DNA of 64,000 nt from Rhinopithecus roxellana (lineage: Eukaryota > Chordata > Mammalia > Primates > Cercopithecidae), in the NCBI RefSeq assembly GCF_007565055.1, contig NC_044554.1, forward strand, positions 13,245,921 through 13,309,920, given 5' to 3'. Position 1 is the first letter of the stretch; every line of letters starts with the position of its first letter. Below are positions 22,458-32,345 of the stretch, in pieces. The translations under genes and the position numbers were made by a program. Below the pieces are notes generated by a model, which was given only the letters and a program-made list of their open reading frames with translations, was not told the origin of the DNA and did no database searches.

Positions 22458-22562
22458 ATATGCACTTATTTGGCCATTACCCAGCACATGACGACTTCTA
22501 TCTCGTAGTGTGCAGTGCCTGTAACCAGGTCGTCAAGCCACAGGTTTTCCAGTCGCACTGCG
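22458..22562 (+). CDS. ATXN7L1: internal coding exon of ataxin-7-like 1 (SCA7-type zinc finger)
   Basis: A 105-nt internal exon. The first two bases (at) finish a codon begun in the previous exon, most likely GAT (Asp); 34 full codons follow; one base (g) carries over. The peptide starts MHLFGHYPAHDDFYLVVC and continues through a CxxC pair and an HC near its end. In the ataxin-7 family this is the N-terminal atypical zinc finger, C-x2-C-x11-H-x4-H. Here both Cys and the first His are on this exon, and the last His must lie on the next. Ataxin-7 paralogues anchor the deubiquitinase module to the SAGA coactivator in the nucleus; a transcription-related role for this protein follows from family knowledge. 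The residues fit ATXN7L1 better than ATXN7 as I remember them. No neighbouring exon was found in the window. The internal Met is not taken as the protein start. Confidence 0.9.
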
Positions 22563-22568
22563 GTAAGT
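22563..22568 (+). promoter_or_regulatory. ATXN7L1: 5' splice site
   Basis: Exon ...tgcg followed by gtaagt, a near-consensus U1 site. Failure to splice would add 34 intron-encoded residues before a stop at 22664-22666. Confidence 0.9.
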
Positions 22569-23060
22569 GGACACCTGCACTGTCACATCTGCAGCTGCTG
22601 CCCTGGGGACAGTCGCCTTCCCCTGGGCTCCCCGACAGGGTCTGGCCGTGTCTTGTCTTAGCCTGAGGCTGTGGCTAAAGTCTTCCTGGGCTGCTGCCTC
22701 TGTTCGCAGGCTGTTTTAGGAGCTGTAGTCCTTCTGCTGAAATGCTCAGTCCTGTCAGAACAAATGAGAGAAAACCTGCAACTTGTCTTGGTCGATGGGG
22801 CTAGACTGAAGCCATCTGCCCAGCCTGGCAGTGGCCTCTGTAGGTGACCAGGGGTAGGGGAGAGCTGCTTAAGGAGTTGCTCCTGCAGCCAGACATTTTC
22901 TCCCCCTGAAAGAGGGCCAGGAGAGAGTCTCCCCAGACTTAACACAAAGGAGGGCTGGGGCCAAGTGCAGCCCAGTGTGTGGACCATTGGGGTGCTGCCC
23001 CAAGGAAATGGTGCATCAGTAAAACCTTACATTCCAATTCACCTTTCCCAAGAATCCCCC

Positions 23061-23097
<37 letters not shown>

Positions 23098-23234
23098 GTG
23101 AGGTTGGGAACTGCTCTCTGTCTCTATCTTGACATCCTTGATGTAATAAATTCCTTCAGTTGGTCATCAGCAAACCATGTAGCTGCCATGGACAGATAAA
23201 GTCCACGTGGCTGCTCCCCTCGGGGATGAATAAA
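22569..23234. other. intron sequence with an A-run and a possible intronic poly(A) signal
   Basis: Unassigned sequence with an A-run of about 26 at 23065-23091. An aataaa lies at 23145-23150, followed by a T/G-containing stretch. No family recognised. Confidence 0.4.
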
Positions 23235-23345
23235 CAGCCATTTGGCCTTAGACTACAAGTCACTTAACCTCTCTGGGTGGAAGTTTCCTTATCTGTAGCA
23301 GGGAATTGGGTCTGACAATCTCCAAAGCTATAACATGCTGTGAGT
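23235..23345 (+). mobile_element. MIR SINE fragment
   Basis: 'tagactacaagtcacttaacctctctgggtggaagtttccttatctgtagcagggaattgggtctgacaatctcc' is the MIR centre in plus orientation. Confidence 0.7.
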
Positions 23346-23814
23346 CCAGCACAGCATCTCCCAATCTTTTTATTTAAGCTGTATTCCCTGTTGATGAGCA
23401 TAAAATCTGAATGCGCTCCTTACCATTAAGGTTTCAAAGTACATTCTATTGTGCCTAAAAAAAGTCAAAGCACATATAATATTGAGTATGCTTTTGCAGA
23501 TTACACACATTTCCCCTTTCTCGCACCATGAATTTCTGACTTTTCCCCACCTCTTCAGTTATCATTATTCTATAATAAAATAAAAGGAAGTTGAGCTTAT
23601 CCAGGCTCTTTAACATTCTCTCTAGATACTAATTATCAACTGCAAACATGTGTATATGTAGGTATATGATATATACATATCTACATATATATAATCTGTA
23701 TCTGTGTATATATTGTAGGCATATTTTGTGTTTATAATCTGTAGAATTCAGGCTTAAGGAGCACCTCTGGGAGTGAGTCCAGGACTTTCAAACCAGCACA
23801 AGGCAAAGAAAGGG
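23346..23814. other. AT-rich intron sequence with TA/TATG microsatellite-like tract
   Basis: 23645-23720 is an imperfect TA-rich tract (tatatgtaggtatatgatatatacatatc...). No gene evidence. Confidence 0.6.
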
Positions 23815-23975
23815 CCCTAGAAAGTGCTATATGAGGAGCTTAGGTCAGAGGCCAAGTCTTCTGCCCCTCCCTGCAGCCAGCACTGTGTCCTCGGGCTACT
23901 TGCTTGATGTCTCAGGGCTTTGGTTTCCTTGTGCCTACCATGGGAAGATGACTTCTGTGGGTGCATCCAGCTCTG
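23815..23975 (+). mobile_element. possible MIR fragment
   Basis: 'gtgtcctcgggctacttgcttgatgtctcagggctttggtttccttgtgcctaccatgggaagatgac' loosely follows the MIR core. Confidence 0.4.
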
Positions 23976-24383
23976 ACATGTTCATTCTGGCAGACTGAGC
24001 AGGAAAGGAGCAAGTTGTATGCCTGGCACAAGTCGACCTTCTTGCTCAGTGCTCTGTACCAAATGACCCTCTCCACTGCCTGGAAGAGAGAAAGGGTTAA
24101 ACCTCTCCAAAGAGAAACTGTCAGAGCCTGGTGGCGGTGCCACCAGCTGAGATGACAGGTGGAGAATCCAAAGAAGATCCATGGCAAGAAGGTCTCACCC
24201 AGCCAGTGGTTCAGTGACCAGGCCTAGAACCTCCGTGACCAGTGCTTCTGTGTGTCTTGTGAGAATGCAGAGGCTACATCATCCTGAATATGATTTTCAT
24301 TCACTCAATTCACAAGGATGTGCAGTTGTTATAGGCATGGAACAGGAGCTTACATTCTATTGTAAGCCTTCAAAACCTTCACC
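23976..24383. other. unassigned sequence
   Basis: Nothing recognised except the target duplication of the following Alu (aaaaccttcac, 24372-24382). Confidence 0.4.
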
Positions 24384-24698
24384 GGGGCTGGGTGCAGTGG
24401 CTTATGCTTATAATCCCAGCACTTTGGGAGGCCAAGGCAGGAGGATCACTTGAGGCCAAGAGTTTGAGACCAGCCTGGGAAGCATAGTGAGACCCCATCT
24501 CTTAAAAAAAAAAAAAAAAAGTTAGCCAGGTTTGGTGGCATACCTATAAGTCTCAGCTACTGGAGAGGCAGAGGGGTAGAACTGCTTGAGCCCAGCAGTT
24601 CGAGGTTGCTATGAGCTATGATCGTGCCACTGTACTCCATCCTGGGCAACAGAGCAAGACCCTTTCTCAAGACAAACAAACAAAAAAGCAAACAAACA
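24384..24698 (+). mobile_element. AluJ-type SINE with 11-bp target-site duplication
   Basis: From ggggctgggtgcagtggc to an A/AAAC tail. aaaaccttcac occurs just before the element (24372-24382) and just after it (24699-24709). Confidence 0.95.
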
Positions 24699-24709
24699 AA
24701 AACCTTCAC

Positions 24710-25236
24710 TAAGAACTTAATTCACTGGAGTCTTTGATGGAAGGATCCTGAAAGGGACCCAAAACATGGGACCCCACTGTCCCCTGCAGAATTCTGCCCA
24801 GGGGTAAGGTCCCAGATTGCCAAGGGAGGAGGTTCTGAGGCTTGGTAGAGCTGATACACCTGCCTCCCGCCACCCTGGGGCTCTTGGCATAAGAGCCAAG
24901 TGTCAGCTTAGGGGACAGCCTGTGGCTTTGGGAGCTCTAAGCAATGCAGTAAATTAGTTTGGGGGGTTGGGGTTACTGATCTCATCCCTCAAAGCCTAGT
25001 CTCCATTAAGCTTCTTGCTGAACCAGCTGACAAGCAACAATGGAGACATGACCCCAGCTCAGCAAATTCAGGCACCGAGGCCTCCCTCAGCTCTAGGTGT
25101 GTGTCCTAGTACAAAGACAAACTTACGTTTATCAAGACCAGGAGAGAGTGCAAAGCAGAGGTTAGAATCATTGCAACTCTTTGTGGGGAGTACTTTTTAG
25201 TGTCCCTAAAAATTCCTGCAATAGCTGCATGATTGT
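24710..25236. other. unassigned sequence
   Basis: No repeat or exon recognised. Confidence 0.35.
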
Positions 25237-25598
25237 CTAAGTCAGTTCAGGCTGCTATACCAGTATCATAGACTGGGTGGCTTATAAACAGCAGATATGT
25301 ATTTTTCACAGTTCTGGAGGGTAGAAGTCTGAGGTCAGGATGCCAACAAGGTCAGATTCTGGTGAGGACTGTCTTCCAGGTTGCAGATGCCCAACTTCTC
25401 GCTGTGTCCTCACATGGTGGAAAGAGAACAAGAGTTCTCTGAGGTCTCTTTTATATGAGTACTAATCCAATTAATGAGGGCTCCATCCTTATGACCTAAT
25501 TATCTCCAAAGGCCCCACCTCCTCATACCATCACATTGTGGGTAGGATTTCAACATAGGAATTTGTGGGGGACACAAACATTCAGTCCATAGCAACAT
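25237..25598 (-). mobile_element. MLT1-type MaLR LTR
   Basis: 'agtcagttcaggctgctataccagtatcatagactgggtggcttataaacagcag', 'ttctcgctgtgtcctcacatgg', 'gagtactaatccaattaatgaggg', 'ggatttcaacataggaatttgtgggggacacaaacattcagtccatagca' covers the whole LTR in reverse. Solo LTR. Confidence 0.9.
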
Positions 25599-25599
25599 T

Positions 25600-25677
25600 C
25601 AGTCCAGTCTTTTCTTTTCTTTTTTCTTTTTTTCTTTTTCTTTTTTCTTTCTTGTTTTCTTTTTCTCTTTCCTCGCA
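25600..25677 (+). repeat. polypyrimidine (TTTTC)n tract
   Basis: About 78 bases of almost pure T and C between the MLT1 LTR and a MIR. Confidence 0.9.
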
Positions 25678-25699
25678 GGACTGGCCTTGCTATTTTCCA

Positions 25700-25791
25700 C
25701 AAGTTAATAAGAATGCCATTGTACTGAGTGCCAGACACTGTGCCACGTGCTTTCCTTATCTGTTTTTTGTTTTCTTTTGTTTTGTTTTTTG

Positions 25792-25829
<38 letters not shown>

Positions 25830-26275
25830 AGTCAGACTGTCATCCAGACCAGAGTGCAGTGGTATAATCTCAGCTCACTACAACCTCCACCTCCCCAGTT
25901 CAAGCAGTTCTCCTGCCTCAGCCTCCTGAGTAGCTTGGACCGCAGGTGCCTGCCACCCCTCTTGGCTAATCTTTGTATTTTTAGTAAAGACGGGGTTTCA
26001 CCATGTTGACCAGGCTGGTCTTGAACTCCTGACCTCAGGTGATCCATCTACCTTGGCCTCCGAAAGTGCTGGGATTATAGGCATGAGCCATCGTGCCCAG
26101 CCTCCATCTCTTTGAGCATGTAATCCTTTCAACAGCCCTGTGATGTGGGTTATTATACCTATTTTGTAATTGAGGAAGCTAAGGCTTAGGAGGTCAGTGC
26201 TTTGCCCGAGGTCTGGAAGCTAGGTGGGTGTTGGCCTGATTTGGGGCACAGGTCAACACCCTGTGGTTTAACTGC
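25700..26275 (-). mobile_element. MIR SINE split by an Alu
   Basis: 25700-25770 ('gtactgagtgccagacactgtgccacgtgctttcc') and 26103-26275 ('catgtaatcctttcaacagccctgtgatgtgggttattatacctattttgtaattgaggaagctaaggc...') are the two halves of one antisense MIR around the Alu at 25795-26102. Confidence 0.85.
25795..26102 (-). mobile_element. AluS-type SINE with T34 run
   Basis: T-run of about 34 then 'gagtcagactgtcatccagaccagagtgcag' through 'atgagccatcgtgcccagcctcc'. Inserted into a MIR. Confidence 0.92.
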
Positions 26276-26444
26276 AGAACTTTCTTTCAAATGGAATCTT
26301 ACATAGAACCCCAATCTATAAATATATATGGAAGCAGAACTGTTGAGGTTGAAATTAGGACAGGGTCCAAGCCCCATGGACGCAGCCTTCTCCTGACTTT
26401 TTTCACCCCCCACCTGCCAGGGCTCCACAGAACATTATTTGAAC

Positions 26445-26625
26445 TTTGTTGATGTAGAGGAGAGAACATGGGCTTTGGAATGAGACAAAGCAATTCAAGA
26501 CTCCCCCACTAACTGTGTGACTTTGGGCAGGTTACCTCATCCCTCTTCACCTCCATTTCTTCATCTGTAGAATGGGTACCCTGCCTGCCTCAGGGAGTTG
26601 TTGGGATGATGTGACTGATGTGAGG
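26445..26625 (+). mobile_element. MIR SINE
   Basis: 'gagaacatgggctttggaatgagac', 'cactaactgtgtgactttgggcaggttacctcatccctcttcacctccatttcttcatctgtagaatggg', 'tgcctcagggagttgttgggatgatgtg'. Confidence 0.9.
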
Positions 26626-26629
26626 CTTA

Positions 26630-26840
26630 AGGTTCATTTTCTCCTCCCTTCTCTGCATGATGTCTTTCCCCATCGCCCCCAGCTGGATGCAACTCTTCCT
26701 GCTGAACATCCACAAAACTCTGTTCTTCTGTGCCACTTCCCCTCCTGCCAAGCTGTCATCTGTGCCACCTCCTGCTTCTCCCATGTCGTCATCTGTGGCC
26801 TGATTCAGATTCTAGGATTCTTTCCCAAGCAAGGATATAC
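26630..26840 (+). mobile_element. possible L2 fragment
   Basis: C/T-rich text ('ctgctgaacatccacaaaactctgttcttctgtgccacttcccctcctgcc') resembles L2 3' regions but lacks a diagnostic tail. Confidence 0.3.
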
Positions 26841-26984
26841 CTTTTCAGTTCTGTGCTCTCAGTGTTCAGAAAGTGGACTCATCATGGGTGCATGGCAGTG
26901 CTCAAGATCTTGGTATACTAGTCATTTAACTTAAATTGAAAAAAGTGTGTGTGTTGTGTGTTTAACCAGTAAGTTATGGAGACT

Positions 26985-28165
26985 TCAGAAATTTGTGGTT
27001 AAAGGAAAACTGTTTCTTACTCAACACTTCTGATACCAAATTGTGAGTTTTCCATACCAAGGGGATTCTCTGCAGATACCAATTCAGTGTCCTACGATTT
27101 AATTCAGTTCCAACAATAACTACCTGTAGCTGGGGCTGGGCGCAGTGGCTTATGCCTGTAATCCCAACATTTTGGGAGGCCAACTGGGGAGGGTTGCTTG
27201 AGCCCAAGAGTTCAAGACCATTCTGGGGAACATGGTGAAACCCCATCTCTGCAAAAAATTTTAAAAATTAGCCGGGCATGTTGGCATGTGCCTGCTGTCC
27301 CAGCTACTCAGGATGCCAAGGTAGGACAATCACTTGAACCCAGGAGGTTGAGGTTGCAGTGAGCTATGATGGTGCTACTGCACTCTACCCTGGGTAACAG
27401 AGTGAGAACCTGTCTCAAAAAAATGCGAACCAATAAAACACTACCCAGAGTTAGCACAGACCCCACAGATTAAAGGCTCAGTCCCACAAAACTGTACCCC
27501 CACTTCAGATGCCAATCACAAGTAATAGGTCCCCAGGTTACCCACATTTCTGTCTGACTTGGCTATAAATTAGGCGTCTCCACACCCCTCCTCAGGTTCA
27601 ATAATTGGCTATAACGACTCACAGAACTCAAGGAAACACTTTACTAATGTTTACTGGTTTATTTCTATTACAAAGGATATAAATGAACAGTCAGAGATAA
27701 TAGGGTGAGGTCTGATAGAGTGCTAAGTGCAGGAGTGTCTGTCCCTGTGTGGAGCTGGGGTTCACCACCCTCCCAGCATGTGGATGTGTGTAGTAATCTG
27801 GAATCTCTTTAAACCCCATCCTTTAGGGTTTTTGGAGGTTCCATGCATGGTTGATTAAATCATTGGCCATTGATGATTGACTCAATCTCCAATTGGTCTT
27901 TCTGGTGACCAGCCCCCAGCCTGAAACTGCCTTATGTACCCCAGCCACCAGTCATCTCATTAGCATAAAAAGACACTCCAGAGATCCCAAGGGTCTGAGA
28001 AGCTCTTGTGTCAGGAAACTGAGGACTAAGACCAAATATAATGAAAGATATTCCTATCACCCCTGTCACTCAGGAAATTACAAGGGTTTTAGGAGCTCTG
28101 TGCCGGGAACTGGGGATAAAGACCAAATACATATTTCTTATTATATCACAATATCACAGTACCAG
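26985..28165 (-). mobile_element. solo endogenous-retrovirus LTR, split by an Alu
   Basis: 26985-27132 and 27425-28165 form one LTR in reverse, interrupted by an Alu. Blocks include 'gccaatcacaagtaataggtccccaggttacccacatttctgtctgacttggctata', 'gttactggtttatttctatta' with a reverse-strand poly(A) region, 'ccagtcatctcattagcataaaaagacactcc' and the 5' end near 'ttatatcacaatatcacag'. About 890 bases without the Alu. No gag, pol or env remains adjoin it. It fits an old ERV LTR of the MER21 kind; that name is from memory. Confidence 0.7.
27133..27424 (+). mobile_element. Alu SINE (J/S) inside the LTR
   Basis: From ggctgggcgcagtggcttatgc to 'agagtgagaacctgtctcaaaaaaa'. It separates the 3' part of the LTR from the rest. 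Confidence 0.92.
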
Positions 28166-28176
28166 TGTGAAAAATA

Positions 28177-28385
28177 GAATGTCATAGTGGAAAAGTCATG
28201 AATTCTGGAGTCAAACAGAGGCAGGTTAGAATCCTAACATTTACGAGCTATTTGACCTTGAGCTAATTATGACTTTCTGAGCCTTCTTTTCCTCTATAAA
28301 ATAAGGATGGCAATTCCTGCTTGCAGAGTTCCTGTGAAGAACACAGAAAAAGGTTGTATCGTTTTCTGGCACATGGTAAGGGAAT
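28177..28385 (+). mobile_element. MIR SINE
   Basis: 'gtcatagtggaaaagtcatgaattctggagtcaaacagaggcaggtta', 'tttgaccttgagctaattatgactttctgagcc', 'ctctataaaataaggatggcaattcc', 'gttcctgtgaagaacac'. Confidence 0.9.
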
Positions 28386-29196
28386 AAAGAAAGGATTGTC
28401 AATAAATTGTGGCTATTTTTTATTAAGTTGAATGTTTCTTATGAAAAATGGGAAAACCAATTCAGTCAAGTGCTTCCTGCCTTCGTTTCTTGCCCTGTCT
28501 CAGAGGACGTGCACGCTGAGGTCAGCACACAGACTTTCGCCTGTGATTCATCTTTTGCTTCCCACACTCTTGGAGGCAAGAAATGCAGGCCTGAATGTGA
28601 TTACATTTGCTAGGAGTCCTGAGGGCTTGGCTTTGCAAATATTGGTTTACATTCACATTAGGCCCCTATGGCAGCTCTTTTAGAAATGCTGTGAAGCTCC
28701 AGTATCTCTCTGGGTTCCCTGCCAAGGTCCATCCAGCCTGTGCCATAGCGTCCTACAGGGGTAACATGGAGCCCCCCACCCAGGGCTGGCCACAATCCTT
28801 CTGCTCCTGATCGTGTGCCCCATGCTGGCATCCCCAATGTAGAAAGCAGGTGCAACTACTTCTGGGGAGACCCTTTGCTTGGCATGGATGTAGAGTGCTC
28901 TGGGAACCACATTCTGTGTCACTCCATTAGGGATGGCTTCCTCGGATCTGCTTCCTAAATCTGTACCAACAGCCTTTTAGACACTTTTTAAACTTCTACC
29001 CAGGAGATCTAGGATTTCGAGAGATGAGTTTGTTTCTAAAGTCCCTTAGGTGAATGGATAAGGTTATTTAGGAATAGCTGTAGAAAGGGGAAAACAGAAA
29101 CAAGAAGCCTTACCTTGGGAGTCGCAGTTCCACTCTGCAGGCATCTCTGTCCTTTGTAGCTGTCCATCCCAATTTGTGGCTTGATGCATTGACATG
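28386..29196. other. unassigned sequence
   Basis: No recognisable repeat, exon or RNA gene. Confidence 0.35.
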
Positions 29197-29710
29197 GCGT
29201 GTGAGCCTAGTGGTTGAGCGTAACCTCTCTAGGATCCATCTGTTAGATTAAAATTCCAGCTCTAGGCCAGGCACAGTGGCTCACATCTGTAATCCCAGCG
29301 CTTTGGGAGGCCGAGATGGGCAGATCACCCTGAACTCGGGGATTCAGGACCAGGCTAGGCAACATGGCGAAACTCCGTCTTTACCAAAAATACAAAAATA
29401 TTAGCCAGGCGTAGTGTTGTGCTCTAGCTACTTGGGAGGCTGAGGTAGGAGGATTGCTTGAGCCTGGGAGATAGAGGTTGCAGTGAGCTGAGATTGTGCT
29501 ACTGCACTTCAGCCTGGACAATGGAGCAAGACCCTCCCTATCTCAAAAATAAAAATAAAAAAAATTCCAGCTCTACACCTTATTCCCCATGTGACCCTGG
29601 GCAGGTTACTTTGCATCCTGTGTTTCCATTTCTGTATTAAAATGGAAATAATAATTTATCTCATAAAGTTTCATGTTGATTAAAGGAACTTGCATGTGGA
29701 AAGCACAGTT
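29197..29710 (+). mobile_element. MIR SINE split by an Alu
   Basis: 29197-29264 ('gtgtgagcctagtggttgagcg...gttagattaaaattccagctcta') and 29576-29710 ('accttattccccatgtgaccctgggcaggttactttgca...') join into one MIR around the Alu. Confidence 0.85.
29265..29560 (+). mobile_element. AluS-type SINE with 15-bp target-site duplication
   Basis: aaaattccagctcta occurs at 29250-29264 and 29561-29575 on either side of a full Alu that starts ggccaggcacagtggctcac. Confidence 0.95.
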
Positions 29711-30160
29711 GTACAACAAAGTTTGCTTTAAAAAAAGTTTCACAACTATTAACTGAGGAATAAGCTACAGAGATTTGTAATGAAATCTTGTCCAGTGTTT
29801 CCACTTGTGATTACTATGGAAAGGAAGATGTTTGTGGCTCTTCCTCTTGTCAGAGCTGTGGTAGGTCCTTACCTCAGCCCAGAGAGAATCCAGGGACAGG
29901 GCAGGGGATGCTCTGTGTGTGTGTACACAGGCATGTATGTAAGATGAAAACAGGGAGGTGCAAGGTGCCTATACTGGAAAAAAATTGTTTATTACTTTTT
30001 AGTAATTGTGTATTTTCAGTCAATTTGGACTACTGTAATTAAAGAAAAAAATAATAGGTAGACCCAGGTTGTAGTTTTGTAATTGGGAGTTTGTAATTTA
30101 TGGTGAGTTGTCTGATTTGCCTAAATGAAAGAAGTAGGATTTTTTGGGGGGTCCTTATCT

Positions 30161-30188
30161 TCTAATATAGTTACATAACTATATTAGA
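30161..30188. repeat. AT-rich palindrome, 13-bp arms, 2-nt centre
   Basis: tctaatatagtta at 30161-30173, ca, then taactatattaga at 30176-30188, a perfect inverted repeat. Related scraps (taactaatataacataacta) follow at 30189-30208. Confidence 0.95.
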
Positions 30189-30221
30189 TAACTAATATAA
30201 CATAACTACCTACAATGAAGC

Positions 30222-30452
30222 AGGGTTTCTCAGCAGGGGCACTATGGACATTTTGGGCTGAATAATTCCTTGCTGTGGGGCTCATTCTGTGTCTTACTAT
30301 AGGATGTTGAGTGGCTTCTCTGACCTCTACCTACTGAATAACAATAGCAGTCCCCACCCCACTCCTAATCTTCACAACCAAAACCATCTCATGACATTGC
30401 CAATATCCCCTAGGGTGCAAAATCGCCCCCAGTTGGGAACTACTGCCATAAA
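30222..30452. mobile_element. MER20-type hAT MITE
   Basis: 'ggtttctcagcaggggcactatggacattttgggctgaataattccttgctgtggggctc', 'aggatgttgagtggcttctctgacctctacctactgaataacaatagcag', 'ctcatgacattgccaatatcccctagggtgcaaaatcgcccccagttgggaactac'. About 230 bp, near full length for the family. Confidence 0.8.
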
Positions 30453-31426
30453 ATATAACATGCCCCCATTTGTTATACTGTATTTCATGCTTTTCTGTAT
30501 TTAAATTTTTTATCAAAGTGAAATATATATTTATGCCCAGAAATGACTTCTGTGGAATCACATCCACATGTAGAAAGTTGACTCCTTCAGCTTGCACAGA
30601 GCTAGCCATTGGAATTATTTCCCTATCACACGTACATGCAAAGTGTAAAACAAACTTACAGCAGTCTATAAAGTTGCAGTCCTTTCCATTTCAAAATAAT
30701 TAAAAAAAAAAAAAAAGGCAAAAGAAATAACACCTTCATGTACACAGATCCCACAGAATTTGTCAGCCACACTTGGCACTAGTCCTCTCAGCAGAAAACC
30801 ATACTGCTCCACACTCCGCCCATCAGACTGAGATAATCCTTGAATGTCACTGCTGCTTAAAAAAAAAAAAAAAAAAAAAAAGGTTTAGAACCAGAGAACC
30901 TGGATATCATTCAATAGACAAGAGAGGATTAGATTTTTTTTTTCCACCTTCTCAGAGAGGGCTTTTTATTCCCTTTTCTGATTATATTTTTGAATGCCCT
31001 TCAAGTAGCTGTTTTTCATGTTGATGGTGATGCAGTAGAATTTAATGAACTGTGAGCTAAAGCTGAGAGGCTGAGCAGAAAAATAAATGAGTGGCGGAAA
31101 CTCACCCCTGGAGCGAGGCATGGCATGTCCTGGCTGGCACCCCATCCTTCTGTGTACATCCAGATGCTGATGCTGGTTGGATACCGAGAACAGCATGTCT
31201 CAGCAGTGCTACACATGGGAGCCTAATTAATGAGGATCCAAGGTTCCCGGCAATTGTTTTTTTTATTTTGTCTATCTCAGGTGACCTCTGGTTGAGGAAG
31301 AGACAAATCATATGTGCCTCTGAGCCCCAGAGAGAGTTAGTCCTTCCCAATGTCAGTGCCCCCTGGGCTTTCCAAAATGTCAGGGGCATCATCACCTGCT
31401 AATTATCCCGCCAAGACTTCCTTTCT
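30453..31426. other. unassigned sequence with two A-runs
   Basis: A15 at 30702-30716 and A23 at 30859-30881. They are not attached to an Alu or L1 that I can see. No exon recognised. Confidence 0.4.
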
Positions 31427-31478
31427 GAAGGTGTTGCTTGCCATTGCGCGGGGTTTGGCAATGGCAAGCAACACCTTC
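31427..31478 (+). repeat. perfect 21-bp inverted repeat with 10-nt loop (hairpin)
   Basis: The left arm at 31427-31447 begins gaaggtgttgcttgcc and ends attgc. The right arm at 31458-31478 is its exact reverse complement. The loop is gcggggtttg. In transcribed RNA of either strand this would fold as a 21-bp perfect stem. It is not part of a repeat family I recognise. It could be a microRNA-like hairpin, but the short loop and the lack of mismatches or stem extension fit a template-switch mutation better. Confidence 0.97.
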
Positions 31479-32099
31479 TTTTTGTCAATTAAGTTAGATT
31501 TGTTTGCTGACATTAAATTGTTGTTATTGTTATTGTTAGTTGTCTTTTATATGACTAGATTTTTTTTTACATCAGAAGTATAAAATAATTAAAGGAAATT
31601 ATTCTCATTGAACATATTCTTTGTCAAGTTTGATAGCATTAATTAATCAGACTTGGCAAGAGCACGTGAATCTGTGCAAACTTTATTTCATTAGTAGAAT
31701 TTTTTTATCTTTAATTTGATCAATCTTTCCCAAATCCAGAATTAACTCCTGGTATTGATATAATCTTTTGAGTTCCTTATAATCAGAAACAATGTCTGCT
31801 ATTGTTTTTGCTTATTTCATTTTTCCACCATCCCTAGTAAAGTGCAGTTACACTATAGATGCTAAGGAAATCCTTATGATGGACCCTAAGAAATTCTCAA
31901 AGAAATGACAGAATGACTGATTAATGAAGGGTTATCCCATAAATCAAGCATTACAACCGAGAGAATCTACGACTAAGTAGGACTATGTTTTGCTTCACTT
32001 CGAGTTTTTATATTTTGAACTTGCTGCTGCTCAAATTAAAGTTAATGCTGGGTCCAGAACATAGCAGGTTGACCTGGTCCCACTTTTCACTCCACTAAT
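31479..32099. other. AT-rich unassigned sequence
   Basis: Includes a short (TTG/TTA) tract at about 31518-31542 and a T9 run at 31560. No exon recognised. Confidence 0.4.
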
Positions 32100-32345
32100 G
32101 CAGGATAAAAATAACAGCAATAAAGCTAAAACACTTACTGAGCACTGACTATGTGCTAAACATTTTAATGTGTTATTTAATCATGCCATCACCCTAAGGG
32201 ATATCTGGTTGTATTATCTTTATCTCACACTCAAGAAAGGGAGACCTGGAGGACTTAAGAAATTTGTTGAAGGTCAGGCTGATATAAGTGGCAGAACCAG
32301 AATTCCAATGTCTGACTCCAGAGTGCCTTAACTACTACATCGGTT
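32100..32345 (-). mobile_element. MIR SINE, nearly full length
   Basis: 'acttactgagcactgactatgtgctaaacattttaatgtgttatttaatcatgcc', 'ggcagaaccagaattccaatgtctgactccagagtgccttaactactacatcgg' is a long antisense MIR. Confidence 0.92.

Noticed and set aside
31427..31478. Calling the hairpin a microRNA gene outright
   Set aside because: The stem is perfect but only 21 bp with a 10-nt loop, shorter than a typical pri-miRNA stem, and no expression evidence can be seen from sequence.
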